Source: Anaerolineaceae bacterium UBA2274
GTDB lineage: Bacteria > Chloroflexota > Anaerolineae > Anaerolineales > Anaerolineaceae
Reading direction: 5' to 3'
DNA length: 31,003 bases
NCBI GenBank assembly: GCA_002347705.1
Contig: DDWY01000095.1
Span: 50,661-81,663 of the forward strand
Positions within the stretch are counted from its first letter, which is position 1; every line of letters begins with the position of its first letter. The notes beneath the pieces are model-generated. The model worked only from the letters and a program-made list of their open reading frames with translations, was not told the DNA's origin and searched no databases. A program made the position numbers and the translations under genes. Shown one piece after another: positions 15,983-23,498 of this stretch.

Positions 15983-17220
15983 AATCAGGCAAGCAACCTC
16001 TCCTCTTGGTTTTTGGCACTTCAGCCGATCCAATTCATGCAGGGCATGTTCGCCTGGTGACGGGTGCCGTGCGCGCCTTGCAAGCCCGCGGTGAGCAGGT
16101 GGCGGAGGTGATGATAATGCCGGTTTTCCGCCATCACAACTTGCAGGATGCGGCCAAGCGATCCCTCCCGCTTACTTTTGACCACCGCTACGACCTCAGC
16201 CAGCTGGCAGCAGATGAGATCAAGCGAGAGTTGGGGCAGCAGGGCATGAAAATCAGTGTCAGCCGGCTGGAAGAAAGCCTGGCGCGCAGCTCCAACCGCC
16301 CCAATTTCACTTCCGAAACGCTGGCTTCTCTGCGTCAGCAGATCGATCCACAGCTGAAGATCGCCTTTCTGATCGGCGTGGATAGCTTCAGCGGCGACGA
16401 GCCCAGCTTTGGCAAGTGGTTCCAGTGGGAGCACCTGCTTGAAACCACCATGCTGGTTATCAGCCCGCGGCAGGGTTTCGAGCCAAATTTCGGCTACCTC
16501 CAGAAACTGGAGGATCAGGGTGCTGATTTGGTCTATCTCGAAGAGCTTTCAATCCCTGAAATATCCTCCCGGGAGATCAGAGCCCGTCTGGAAGATGGAG
16601 AGAGCCCTGAATCCCTGGCGGCAGAGGGCATCATCAGCCCTGAGGCTGCCGCGTATATCCACGCGCACGAACTGATTAAGGTCTGGAACACGCTCGACAG
16701 TCAGCAGCCACAATCTGTGCTGATGGAGGAAAATATGCAGAATGACGACCTGGAAACCAAGATCGGGAAACTCCTGTTCCAAAAGAAACTGACGCTTTCT
16801 CTGGCGGAAAGCTGCACTGGCGGGCTGATTGGGCACCGCCTGACGAATGTGCCCGGTTCTTCGGAATATTTCATGGGCGGAATCGTCTCCTATGCCTACT
16901 CAGCAAAGGTGAACCTGTTGGGCGTAAGCTGGGAGACGCTGAAGCAGCACGGCGCGGTGAGCGCCGAGGTCGTGCGGCAGATGGCGTGGGGCGCGCGAAG
17001 GGCTTTCAACACCGATATTGGTCTTTCGGTCAGCTGCATTGCCGGTCCGGGTGGCGCCACGCCCACCAAACCGGTTGGCACGTGCTGGTGCGGCATATCT
17101 TTTGGCGACCTCGACCGGCAATACCACTTCCTGCTTGAAGGCAACCGTCTCCAAGTAAAAGAACAGTTGGCGCAAAAAGCGCTTGAATCACTTTTGAGCT
17201 TATTGCAGGAACTTCCCTGA
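15979..17220 (+). CDS. nadD-pncC: NadD-PncC fusion: NaMN adenylyltransferase plus NMN amidohydrolase (CinA C-terminal domain)
   Basis: A 413-residue bifunctional protein. Residues 1-230 match nicotinate mononucleotide adenylyltransferase (NadD): the nucleotidyltransferase motif PIHAGH with H20 and H23, and the ISSREIR motif at 195-201. Residues 253-413 match the CinA C-terminal domain (PncC), which deamidates NMN to NaMN: AESCTGG at 276-282 with S278, K310, then IAGPGGATPTKPVGT. Both active sites look intact. The product of one domain is the substrate of the other, and the upstream nadE finishes the route. An internal ATG at 16735 (M253) has its own strong GGAGG at 16725-16729, so a free 161-residue PncC may also be made. 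The comEC gene follows after 2 bp. Confidence 0.9.
   Translation: MKSGKQPLLLVFGTSADPIHAGHVRLVTGAVRALQARGEQVAEVMIMPVFRHHNLQDAAKRSLPLTFDHRYDLSQLAADEIKRELGQQGMKISVSRLEESLARSSNRPNFTSETLASLRQQIDPQLKIAFLIGVDSFSGDEPSFGKWFQWEHLLETTMLVISPRQGFEPNFGYLQKLEDQGADLVYLEELSIPEISSREIRARLEDGESPESLAAEGIISPEAAAYIHAHELIKVWNTLDSQQPQSVLMEENMQNDDLETKIGKLLFQKKLTLSLAESCTGGLIGHRLTNVPGSSEYFMGGIVSYAYSAKVNLLGVSWETLKQHGAVSAEVVRQMAWGARRAFNTDIGLSVSCIAGPGGATPTKPVGTCWCGISFGDLDRQYHFLLEGNRLQVKEQLAQKALESLLSLLQELP
16735..17220 (+). CDS. pncC: Possible internal start: stand-alone PncC (NMN amidohydrolase)
   Basis: This is an in-frame internal initiation site within the fusion gene. GGAGG (16725-16729) lies 5 bp before the ATG at 16735. 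The product would be 161 residues, the normal length of a free PncC. Just upstream, TGATG (16721-16725) is a stop/start overlap in another frame, which may be a trace of two formerly separate overlapping genes. The internal product is inferred, not shown. Confidence 0.4.
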   Translation: MQNDDLETKIGKLLFQKKLTLSLAESCTGGLIGHRLTNVPGSSEYFMGGIVSYAYSAKVNLLGVSWETLKQHGAVSAEVVRQMAWGARRAFNTDIGLSVSCIAGPGGATPTKPVGTCWCGISFGDLDRQYHFLLEGNRLQVKEQLAQKALESLLSLLQELP

Positions 17221-17222
17221 AG

Positions 17223-19559
17223 ATGACAGTCGGCGGTCAGCCTCAGCAGCAGTCACCAAACATAGCTGCCTCATCAGGCTTAGCTGCCAGTCAACCGACC
17301 GTAGAGGACACCAAGGTCCGCATTCCCGCTTTTATGCCTTTCTTCTGGTTGGGTCTGGCGGCGATTGCAGGCTCGCTTCTCTCGGATTGGTTAGGCTTTG
17401 GTTGGGGTATCTGGTTGGCTGGGACTGTAGTGTGCCTGGCTTTGCTGCTTATCCTGCCAAAGCAAAAACCGCTGCGCAAGGTGCCCGCAACCATGCTGTT
17501 TTTTATCTGCTGCCTGAGCGCCATGCTGTACCAATTTACCCTCCCTGCAAACACAGATTCAGATATCCGCAGTTACATTGGCAAGGGGATCGTCAGTTTC
17601 AGCGGGACGGTTTCGGAGCCTCCGGAAGCGTCCGGATCTTCTGTGCGCTACGTTATTTCAGCAGAAAGCGTGGAAAAAGAGAAGGGTACTATCCAGGCAG
17701 TTGAAGGAAAAGTGCTGGTTTCCCTCCCCCTGGGGTTTGATTTTACATATGGCGACCGATTGAAAGTGACTGGCGAGCTGATTGCTCCTCCGGCGGGATC
17801 GGATGGATCCTGGCGTGATTATCTCAACCACCGCAGCATCTATACCTACAGTCAGTATGGGTGGGCATATCGCCTGGAAAGCGGTGGTGGCAACCCTCTG
17901 TTTAGATTGCTATATGGTTTGCGAGATAAAGGCGCGCGCGTGATCGACACGATCTTCCCTGCTCCGGAAAATGCCTTGCTGCGCGGAATTTTGCTAGGGG
18001 ATGAAAGCCAAATCTCTCCGCTGGCTCGTGAGGCATATTCCATCACAGGCACCAGTCACATCATCGCGATTTCGGGATTTAATATGGCGGTGCTGGCTGG
18101 CATTGTGGCACATATGTTCACCCGCCGCCTTGGGGCGCAAAAGGGCAGCCTGCTCACCATCGTTGTGCTGCTGCTGTATACCATTTTGGTCGGGGCAGAA
18201 GCTTCCGTGATGCGGGCGGCTTTCATGGGGTCCTTCACTGTTATCGCCTCCGCGATCGCGCGACGCGGCAACAGCCTTAACAATCTGGGTTTAAGTGTCC
18301 TGTTGATGACGCTGATCAATCCGCACCTGCCCTGGGATGTCGGATTCCAGCTTTCCGCAATGGCAACGCTTGGTTTGGCGCTGCTGATGACGCCTCTGCG
18401 TGCCAGGCTGACTCTCTGGATGAACGCGCGCGTTGGTGAGGAAGCCAGCGCCCGCTTCAGCAACTGGATCGGTGATTATCTCCTGGTTACGCTGGTGGCA
18501 CAGCTTTCAGTGCTGCCCCTGCTGCTCTATCACTTTAGAAGTTTTTCCTGGGTCTTCCTGATCGCCAACCCACTGATCTTACCTGTTCAACCTTTGGTTA
18601 TGATCCTTGGACTGGTGGCGATGACGGTCGGTTTAGTGAGTCTTACGCTTGGTGGAGTTCTTGCCTGGATAGCCTGGCCTTTTGCCGCATTCACTAATCG
18701 GATGGTGTTCTGGCTCGCCAGCAGCTTTCCGCACAGGCTGCAGGTTCCAAGGCTGGAGTTTTCCTGGGTGATGCTGGCTTACCTGGTTCTGGCAATTCTC
18801 GTGCTTGGGCTGCCGTGGCGGAAATGGCTGGGACTTCTGACCAAACCCGCCTTTATTTTAGTTGCGCTTGGCAGCCTCAGCCTGGCTTTGTGGGCGAGTG
18901 TGGCTGCACTGCCGGATGGACAGTTGCAGCTAACGATTTTTGGGCAGTCAGCCACACCCATGCTGCTGGTGCGCAACCCTGCGGGGCATTACATCCTGGT
19001 GAACGGGGAGTCTGAGCCCTCAATTCTGAGCGAACAGATCGAATCCTTGCTGCCACCTTTCAGGCGGGAACTTGAAGTTGTGATCATTCCTGGTTGCAGG
19101 CAGGATCAGCTATCCGGCTTGTTTGGATTGACGCGCCAAGTGAAGGTGGGGCAGGTTTTGTGGGGTTGTGACCCTGAGGATCGGCAGATCTCAAAACGCC
19201 TATGGAGTTCCTTTGCCGCTGAGGGCATCGCCCAAACACGACTGACCGGCGATGAATTGCTCGACTTCCAACCAGGCAGTCTTAGCTTTAAGATAACAGA
19301 TGAGAACTTACAAGCGCTGATCCTGGAGCAAGCAGGCTTTATTGGCTGGGTGATTTTTGAGGATGTGGGGGAACCTGTTCCATCAGCATCGCTGCTGTTG
19401 CAGCCCTGGCAGGAAGGACTGAGCCAGTCGCAAGCGCAGGTGTGGGTGCTGACTGGCGAAGGTGAGCGTGAAGAGACTGCGAACGCCTTCTGGGCAGATG
19501 ATTATCAATGGTTGAGGGTGGAAACAAACGGTCAGGAGCTATGGCTAAGAAAAAACTAA
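17223..19559 (+). CDS. comEC: ComEC/Rec2-family DNA uptake channel protein
   Basis: This is a polytopic membrane protein of 778 residues, related to the channel that imports single-stranded DNA during natural transformation. The N-terminal third has hydrophobic segments around 37-115 and then a DUF4131/OB-like extracytoplasmic part (about 120-220). The competence domain (about 250-530) contains the hallmark GTSHIIAISGFNMAVLAG and many membrane helices. The C-terminal region (about 575-778) lies where ComEC proteins carry a metallo-beta-lactamase domain, but the metal motif HxDxDH is replaced by PGCRQDQ (VIIPGCRQDQLSGL), so no nuclease activity is expected. The gene starts 2 bp after nadD-pncC, in the same transcript. 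No other competence gene is nearby. Confidence 0.9.
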   Translation: MTVGGQPQQQSPNIAASSGLAASQPTVEDTKVRIPAFMPFFWLGLAAIAGSLLSDWLGFGWGIWLAGTVVCLALLLILPKQKPLRKVPATMLFFICCLSAMLYQFTLPANTDSDIRSYIGKGIVSFSGTVSEPPEASGSSVRYVISAESVEKEKGTIQAVEGKVLVSLPLGFDFTYGDRLKVTGELIAPPAGSDGSWRDYLNHRSIYTYSQYGWAYRLESGGGNPLFRLLYGLRDKGARVIDTIFPAPENALLRGILLGDESQISPLAREAYSITGTSHIIAISGFNMAVLAGIVAHMFTRRLGAQKGSLLTIVVLLLYTILVGAEASVMRAAFMGSFTVIASAIARRGNSLNNLGLSVLLMTLINPHLPWDVGFQLSAMATLGLALLMTPLRARLTLWMNARVGEEASARFSNWIGDYLLVTLVAQLSVLPLLLYHFRSFSWVFLIANPLILPVQPLVMILGLVAMTVGLVSLTLGGVLAWIAWPFAAFTNRMVFWLASSFPHRLQVPRLEFSWVMLAYLVLAILVLGLPWRKWLGLLTKPAFILVALGSLSLALWASVAALPDGQLQLTIFGQSATPMLLVRNPAGHYILVNGESEPSILSEQIESLLPPFRRELEVVIIPGCRQDQLSGLFGLTRQVKVGQVLWGCDPEDRQISKRLWSSFAAEGIAQTRLTGDELLDFQPGSLSFKITDENLQALILEQAGFIGWVIFEDVGEPVPSASLLLQPWQEGLSQSQAQVWVLTGEGEREETANAFWADDYQWLRVETNGQELWLRKN

Positions 19560-19624
19560 AAAAAATATTGTCAAGGCTAAATAGAAATGTCCAAAACAAA
19601 AAAATATACCTCAGGGGTCATAAT

Positions 19625-19654
19625 TGTGATAAACTTCACGAGTAGTTTTAAAAT
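19625..19654 (+). promoter_or_regulatory. CRP/FNR-like site and promoter of the Rrf2 regulator gene
   Basis: TGTGA (19625-19629) and TCACG (19636-19640) are spaced by 6 bases, one mismatch from the CRP consensus TGTGA-N6-TCACA. The motif overlaps a partial -35 (TTGTGA, 19624-19629) that stands 19 bp before a -10-like TAAAAT (19649-19654). A regulator bound here would sit at the promoter. Match by eye only. Confidence 0.35.
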
Positions 19655-19675
19655 GTGAGAGGCGGAAAATTACTT

Positions 19676-20143
19676 ATGTCGCTGCAAATTACTAATCAAG
19701 CGGATTACGCCCTCAGGGCGATGCTTTACCTCGCCCGTTTGGGGTATGGCAAAAGAGCTCCGTCCAATGTTATTGCTGAAGAAATGAGTATGTCGCGCAT
19801 TTTTCTCTCGCGCATCAACACCCAATTGGTGAACGCGCGTCTGATCACCACCTGGCGGGGCGCACGTGGGGGAGTATCTTTAACCAGGCCGCCATCTCAG
19901 ATTTCGGTCTATGACGTGCTGACTGCAGTGGATGGTCCAATTAGGTTGGTTGGGTGCATTGAAGACCCTGATTGCTGTCCATTCTCGGACACATGCCCAC
20001 TTCGCATTTTTTGGGTCCAAACCGAGCAAGTGCTGACTAATCAACTCAAGAGCACCTCATTGCAGGATCTGATCGAAGATGAGTCTAAAGAGGGTGCTGT
20101 ATTTCTCGATACACTTTGTGAAGTGCCTCAACAGAGCGATTGA
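19676..20143 (+). CDS. Rrf2-family transcriptional regulator, probably Fe-S binding
   Basis: This regulator has 155 residues. I start it at the ATG at 19676 because Rrf2 proteins begin almost at the helix-turn-helix (MSLQITNQADYALRAMLYLA). A GTG at 19655 is an alternative. The winged helix covers about residues 1-75, with the recognition region NVIAEEMSMSRIFLSRI. Cysteines C94, C100, C101 and C107 form the C-x5-C(C)-x5-C pattern that binds a 2Fe-2S cluster in IscR-like members, so it may sense iron-sulfur status, oxygen or nitrosative stress. It is not beside isc/suf genes, so the targets are unknown. The M14 gene downstream has its own ribosome binding site and a separate upstream region. 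Confidence 0.88.
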   Translation: MSLQITNQADYALRAMLYLARLGYGKRAPSNVIAEEMSMSRIFLSRINTQLVNARLITTWRGARGGVSLTRPPSQISVYDVLTAVDGPIRLVGCIEDPDCCPFSDTCPLRIFWVQTEQVLTNQLKSTSLQDLIEDESKEGAVFLDTLCEVPQQSD

Positions 20144-20298
20144 ACCACATTGACTAATCTAAAAAAAGCAGACAAAAGATGCCGGGTTTTGATACAACAA
20201 TCCGGCTCTATGTTAAAATCGCGTTAGTTTCGGTCTCCTTCCAAAGCAAACCGGACCCCGACACGTTTCTTTCACCAGATCTACTCAAAGGAGTCTAA

Positions 20299-22005
20299 AT
20301 GACCAGAAAAATTTTGCGTTTGTGCATGTTGGGGCTTGTTGCGGTGCTCTTACTTACGACCTTGATGCAATCGGAAGGGGTGATCGCTAATTATGACTTA
20401 CCAGAACAACAGGTTTTGATCGTGCATTATCAGAACCGTGATCAACTGGCTGGTCTGGCTAACCGCTATGATGTGGTTGAGGTCGATCCTGACTCTCAGA
20501 CGGTCAAAATCTTCAGCAACCAGATCACACGCGACGCTCTGGCTGCCGAAGGCTTCAGCTGGTCCGTTGACCGCCCTTATACCGCCCTGATCAACACCGA
20601 GGTCAAGCCGCTTGGTGGACAAACCACAGGTATCCCGGGTTATCCTTGCTACCGTACGATCACCGAGATCTATGCTTCTGCCGATACCCTGGCAGCAACC
20701 TATCCGGATCTGGTCGAATTGCTGGATATTGGCGACTCGTGGGAAAAGACGCAAGATTCGAATGCGGGCTGGGATATGGAGGTGCTTATGTTGGGCAACC
20801 GGAATACGCCCTCAGTGCCTAAATCGGATGCCTTCTTCATGAGCGGCATTCATGCCCGCGAGTGGGCGCCACCGGAAATTAACCTGCGTATGGCGGAATA
20901 TCTGCTTGAGAACTACGAGATCGATGCGGATGTGAAATGGTTGCTGGATTACAACCGTATTCACCTGGTCCTGGTGACCAACCCTGACGGGCGCCTTCAG
21001 GATGAAGCCAATCAAAACTGGTCTTGGCGGAAGAATACCGACAATGATTACTGCACGGGAGGAACGGGCACCTATGGTCGAGGTGTAGACCTAAACCGCA
21101 ACTTTTCGTATGCCTGGGAAAATAGCTATAACGAATGTGATGCAACCTACTCCGGTCCAACGGCTGGTTCAGAGCCTGAGACTGAGGCGATCACCAGTTA
21201 TGTAAGTAGCATTTTCCCCGATCAGAAAGTACCCAATCCGACTGACCCGGTCAACGAGTTGTTTGCCACTGGCATGTTCATCGACATGCACAGTTACTCA
21301 CGCCTGGTGCTCTGGCCGTGGGGTTACACTTATGACACGGCTCCTAATAATGCCAGTCTGCGGGTGATGAGTTACAAATTTGCTTACTATAATGGGCATG
21401 ACCCGCAAAAATCGACCGAGCTCTATCCAACCACCGGTTCGACAGACGATTGGGCTTATGGTGAACTGGGCGTGCCTGGATTCTGCTTTGAAGTTGGCGA
21501 TACTTTTCACGAGGATTGCAGCGTTTTCGATAATGACATCAACCCAAATAACCAGCAAGCTTTACTGCGCGCGATTAAAATCGCCCGCAAACCCTACCGC
21601 CTCGCTTATGGGCCCGAAGTGACCAACCTGTCACTTCAAACCAATCCTGTCCAGCCAGGAGAGAGCCTGGTGGTCAATTACACCGCCGATGACAGACTTT
21701 ATAGCAGTTATCTGGGTGGGATACCTTCACAAAACATCATTTCCATCCGCTACTCGATTGACAAGCCTGCCTGGATCGCCGGCTCCAACTATACAATTAT
21801 CCCTGTAAATGCCCAGTTGCCCTATCATTCCGGCACCTTTAACGCCTCCACCGCTGGATTGAGTGGTGGGCAGCATACGCTCTTTTTGGAATCTGTGGAC
21901 CAAAGCGGATTGTGGGGTGTCCCGACCGCCATATTCTTCACTGTTTCGGAGACGCAAGTCGAAAATTTTATTTACATTCCTTTTATTCAAAGGGACATCC
22001 CTTAA
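20299..22005 (+). CDS. Secreted zinc carboxypeptidase (M14 family)
   Basis: This secreted metallopeptidase of 568 residues is preceded by AAAGGAG. Residues 1-30 are a signal peptide and about 31-110 probably a propeptide. The M14 domain (about 113-430) keeps the full set: HAREW with H185 and E188 (zinc), R244, N266-R267 (DLNRNF), H331 (DMHSYS; zinc), the Tyr region TTGSTDDW and catalytic E398 (CFEVGD). It should remove C-terminal residues from peptides outside the cell. A beta-rich C-terminal domain (about 440-555) follows, and the protein ends FIYIPFIQRDIP, a tail resembling that of its inactive paralogue at 12648-14072. Confidence 0.92.
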   Translation: MTRKILRLCMLGLVAVLLLTTLMQSEGVIANYDLPEQQVLIVHYQNRDQLAGLANRYDVVEVDPDSQTVKIFSNQITRDALAAEGFSWSVDRPYTALINTEVKPLGGQTTGIPGYPCYRTITEIYASADTLAATYPDLVELLDIGDSWEKTQDSNAGWDMEVLMLGNRNTPSVPKSDAFFMSGIHAREWAPPEINLRMAEYLLENYEIDADVKWLLDYNRIHLVLVTNPDGRLQDEANQNWSWRKNTDNDYCTGGTGTYGRGVDLNRNFSYAWENSYNECDATYSGPTAGSEPETEAITSYVSSIFPDQKVPNPTDPVNELFATGMFIDMHSYSRLVLWPWGYTYDTAPNNASLRVMSYKFAYYNGHDPQKSTELYPTTGSTDDWAYGELGVPGFCFEVGDTFHEDCSVFDNDINPNNQQALLRAIKIARKPYRLAYGPEVTNLSLQTNPVQPGESLVVNYTADDRLYSSYLGGIPSQNIISIRYSIDKPAWIAGSNYTIIPVNAQLPYHSGTFNASTAGLSGGQHTLFLESVDQSGLWGVPTAIFFTVSETQVENFIYIPFIQRDIP

Positions 22006-22056
22006 GGAATTTTTGTGCATAGCAAAATAAGAAGAACGTAATCAGCCTGAAAACAC

Positions 22057-22080
22057 AGAAGCCGGCCTAAGCCGGCTTCT
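22057..22080. terminator. Convergent hairpin terminator between M14 and GlsB-type genes
   Basis: A perfect 10-bp stem AGAAGCCGGC (22057-22066 with 22071-22080) closes a 4-base loop CTAA. It lies between two convergent genes. There is no strong T run on the plus side; the minus side is followed by GTGTTTTC. Confidence 0.7.
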
Positions 22081-22097
22081 GGTCTATGAGAAAGAAT

Positions 22098-22352
22098 TTA
22101 CTTTTTCGCGATGGCGCGATAGACCAATAAAAGGATGATAGCGCCGACCACTGCAGCGATCAGCACCCCGAAGGTACCGGTAGTTGCCAGTCCGAGCAAG
22201 CCAAACAGCCAGCCGCCCAGGAAACCACCCAAAACACCAGAAATAATAGCGCCGAGGATGCCAACTTTTACACCTGGAACCACCAGGTCTGCAAGCCAGC
22301 CAGCCACGCCGCCGACGATAATGGACCATAACCAACCTAAATCACTAAACAT
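22098..22352 (-). CDS. GlsB/YeaQ/YmgE-family small membrane protein
   Basis: This small integral membrane protein of 84 residues belongs to the family often labelled transglycosylase-associated. It has three Gly-rich hydrophobic segments (about 4-25, 30-54, 57-80) with the family pattern GGVAGWLADLVVPG followed by GILGAIISGVLGGFLGGWLFG. It ends in a short basic tail. AGGAG lies 5 bp before the ATG and a good sigma-70 promoter lies about 50 bp upstream. Relatives are linked to stress responses in enteric bacteria, but no biochemical role is established. Confidence 0.88.
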   Translation of the reverse strand: MFSDLGWLWSIIVGGVAGWLADLVVPGVKVGILGAIISGVLGGFLGGWLFGLLGLATTGTFGVLIAAVVGAIILLLVYRAIAKK

Positions 22353-22396
22353 TTTTGCTCCTTTTCTTACATAGATACAATTTCTTTGTTGAATTC

Positions 22397-22425
22397 ATGA
22401 TATAGCTAAAAGGTTACAATGACAA
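22397..22425 (-). promoter_or_regulatory. Sigma-70 promoter of the GlsB-type gene
   Basis: On the minus strand the -35 box is TTGTCA (22425-22420) and the -10 is TATCAT (22402-22397), with a 17-bp spacer. Each matches consensus at five of six positions. The start point would be near 22390, giving a leader of about 38 bases that contains the ribosome binding site. Confidence 0.65.
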
Positions 22426-22559
22426 CCAAAAGCTTTATACAATGAATCTCTGTTCATCAGTTAAAACACACTTGTTTATAATTAGTTCTGACTCTGCTTT
22501 CAGAGAAAGAAGAACTGACCAGAAGTAGACCTAACAACGGAAAGAGTTGAAGACATCGC

Positions 22560-23192
22560 ATGGAAAAATTTATCGTCGTTGCAGGAAACATTGGCTCAGG
22601 CAAGACTACGCTCGTGGAGATCCTCAGTCAGCAATTGGGTTTCGCGCCGTTTTACGAACCGCACGAAGAGAATCCCTACCTGGCAGACTTTTATGAGGAG
22701 ATGCAACGCTGGTCTTATCATTCCCAGGTCTATTTTCTCACCCGAAGACTGAAAATTCATAAAGAGTTGCTGCAGGTAGAGGGGTCCGCGGTCCAGGATC
22801 GCAGCGTTTACGAAGACGCTGAAATTTTCGCGCGCAATCTCTATTTGCAGGGCGACCTGAGCCTGCGGGACTATTCCGTCTACCAGGATCTCTATCACAT
22901 GCTTTCCGCGCTGCTTCCTCCACCGAACCTGATGGTGTACTTGCGCGCATCGGTGGACACGCTGCAGCATCGCATTGCCAAACGCGGGCGCGATTATGAA
23001 GCCGGAATTTCCAGGGAATACCTCACCCGCCTGAATGAACTTTATGAGGATTGGATGAACGCCTTCGACCAATGCCCGGTGCTGATCATCAATACTGATA
23101 ATCTGGATCTGGTCTCCAGCCCGCAGCACGTGGACCAGGTGGTACGCTGGGTGCAAGATAAACTTACCGGGCGCACTGAAGTGTGGTTGTAA
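22560..23192 (+). CDS. Deoxynucleoside kinase (dAK/dCK-like)
   Basis: This is the second deoxynucleoside kinase in the window, with 210 residues. The P-loop is AGNIGSGKTT (8-17), followed by EENPYLADFY, the DRSVYEDAEIF motif whose Arg contacts the sugar and phosphate, and a lid region RGRDYEAG. The DRS form is typical of dAdo/dCyd kinases, in contrast to the SDY form of the paralogue at 10659. It probably phosphorylates deoxyadenosine or deoxycytidine in salvage. A -10-like TATAAT (22477-22482) lies 77 bp upstream. The ribosome binding site is weak. Confidence 0.87.
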   Translation: MEKFIVVAGNIGSGKTTLVEILSQQLGFAPFYEPHEENPYLADFYEEMQRWSYHSQVYFLTRRLKIHKELLQVEGSAVQDRSVYEDAEIFARNLYLQGDLSLRDYSVYQDLYHMLSALLPPPNLMVYLRASVDTLQHRIAKRGRDYEAGISREYLTRLNELYEDWMNAFDQCPVLIINTDNLDLVSSPQHVDQVVRWVQDKLTGRTEVWL

Positions 23193-23498
23193 TTTCTGTT
23201 TCTGATTAAACCCGGGTCTCTCTTCTTAGTGTCCTGACGAGAAAATTTAGCAGTTGTTTGTCTGTCATTGCGAGGAACGAAGCAATCTAAAATCTCAACT
23301 TAAAGAACTCTTAGGGGTTCTCAACAATGCTTAATCATTAAACGCTTTGCGTCTGATAAATAGATTTGCGCCCTACGGCGTTCTACAGCAATCAAGAGTT
23401 TAGATTGCTTACGAAATATTACACCACGTGTCACAACAGCGGTTTGCAATACCCAGAGGGCATGATGTGACAGATTAAAGACGGTTTCTTGATGTACC
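23193..23498. other. Gene-free stretch containing a dispersed repeat
   Basis: No gene is seen between the kinase and the M42 peptidase. The stretch holds the repeat described at 23264-23410 and no clear terminator or promoter. Confidence 0.6.
23264..23410. repeat. Degenerate dispersed intergenic repeat with inverted ends
   Basis: The left end GTCATTGCGAGGAACGAAGC (from 23264) matches a type of intergenic repeat I recall from many bacterial genomes, usually continuing as GCAATC and ending in its reverse complement. Here AAGCAATCTAAA (23280-23291) is perfectly inverted as TTTAGATTGCTT (23399-23410), about 107 bp away. The outer right arm has decayed. It looks like a non-coding, MITE-like remnant. 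Confidence 0.5.
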
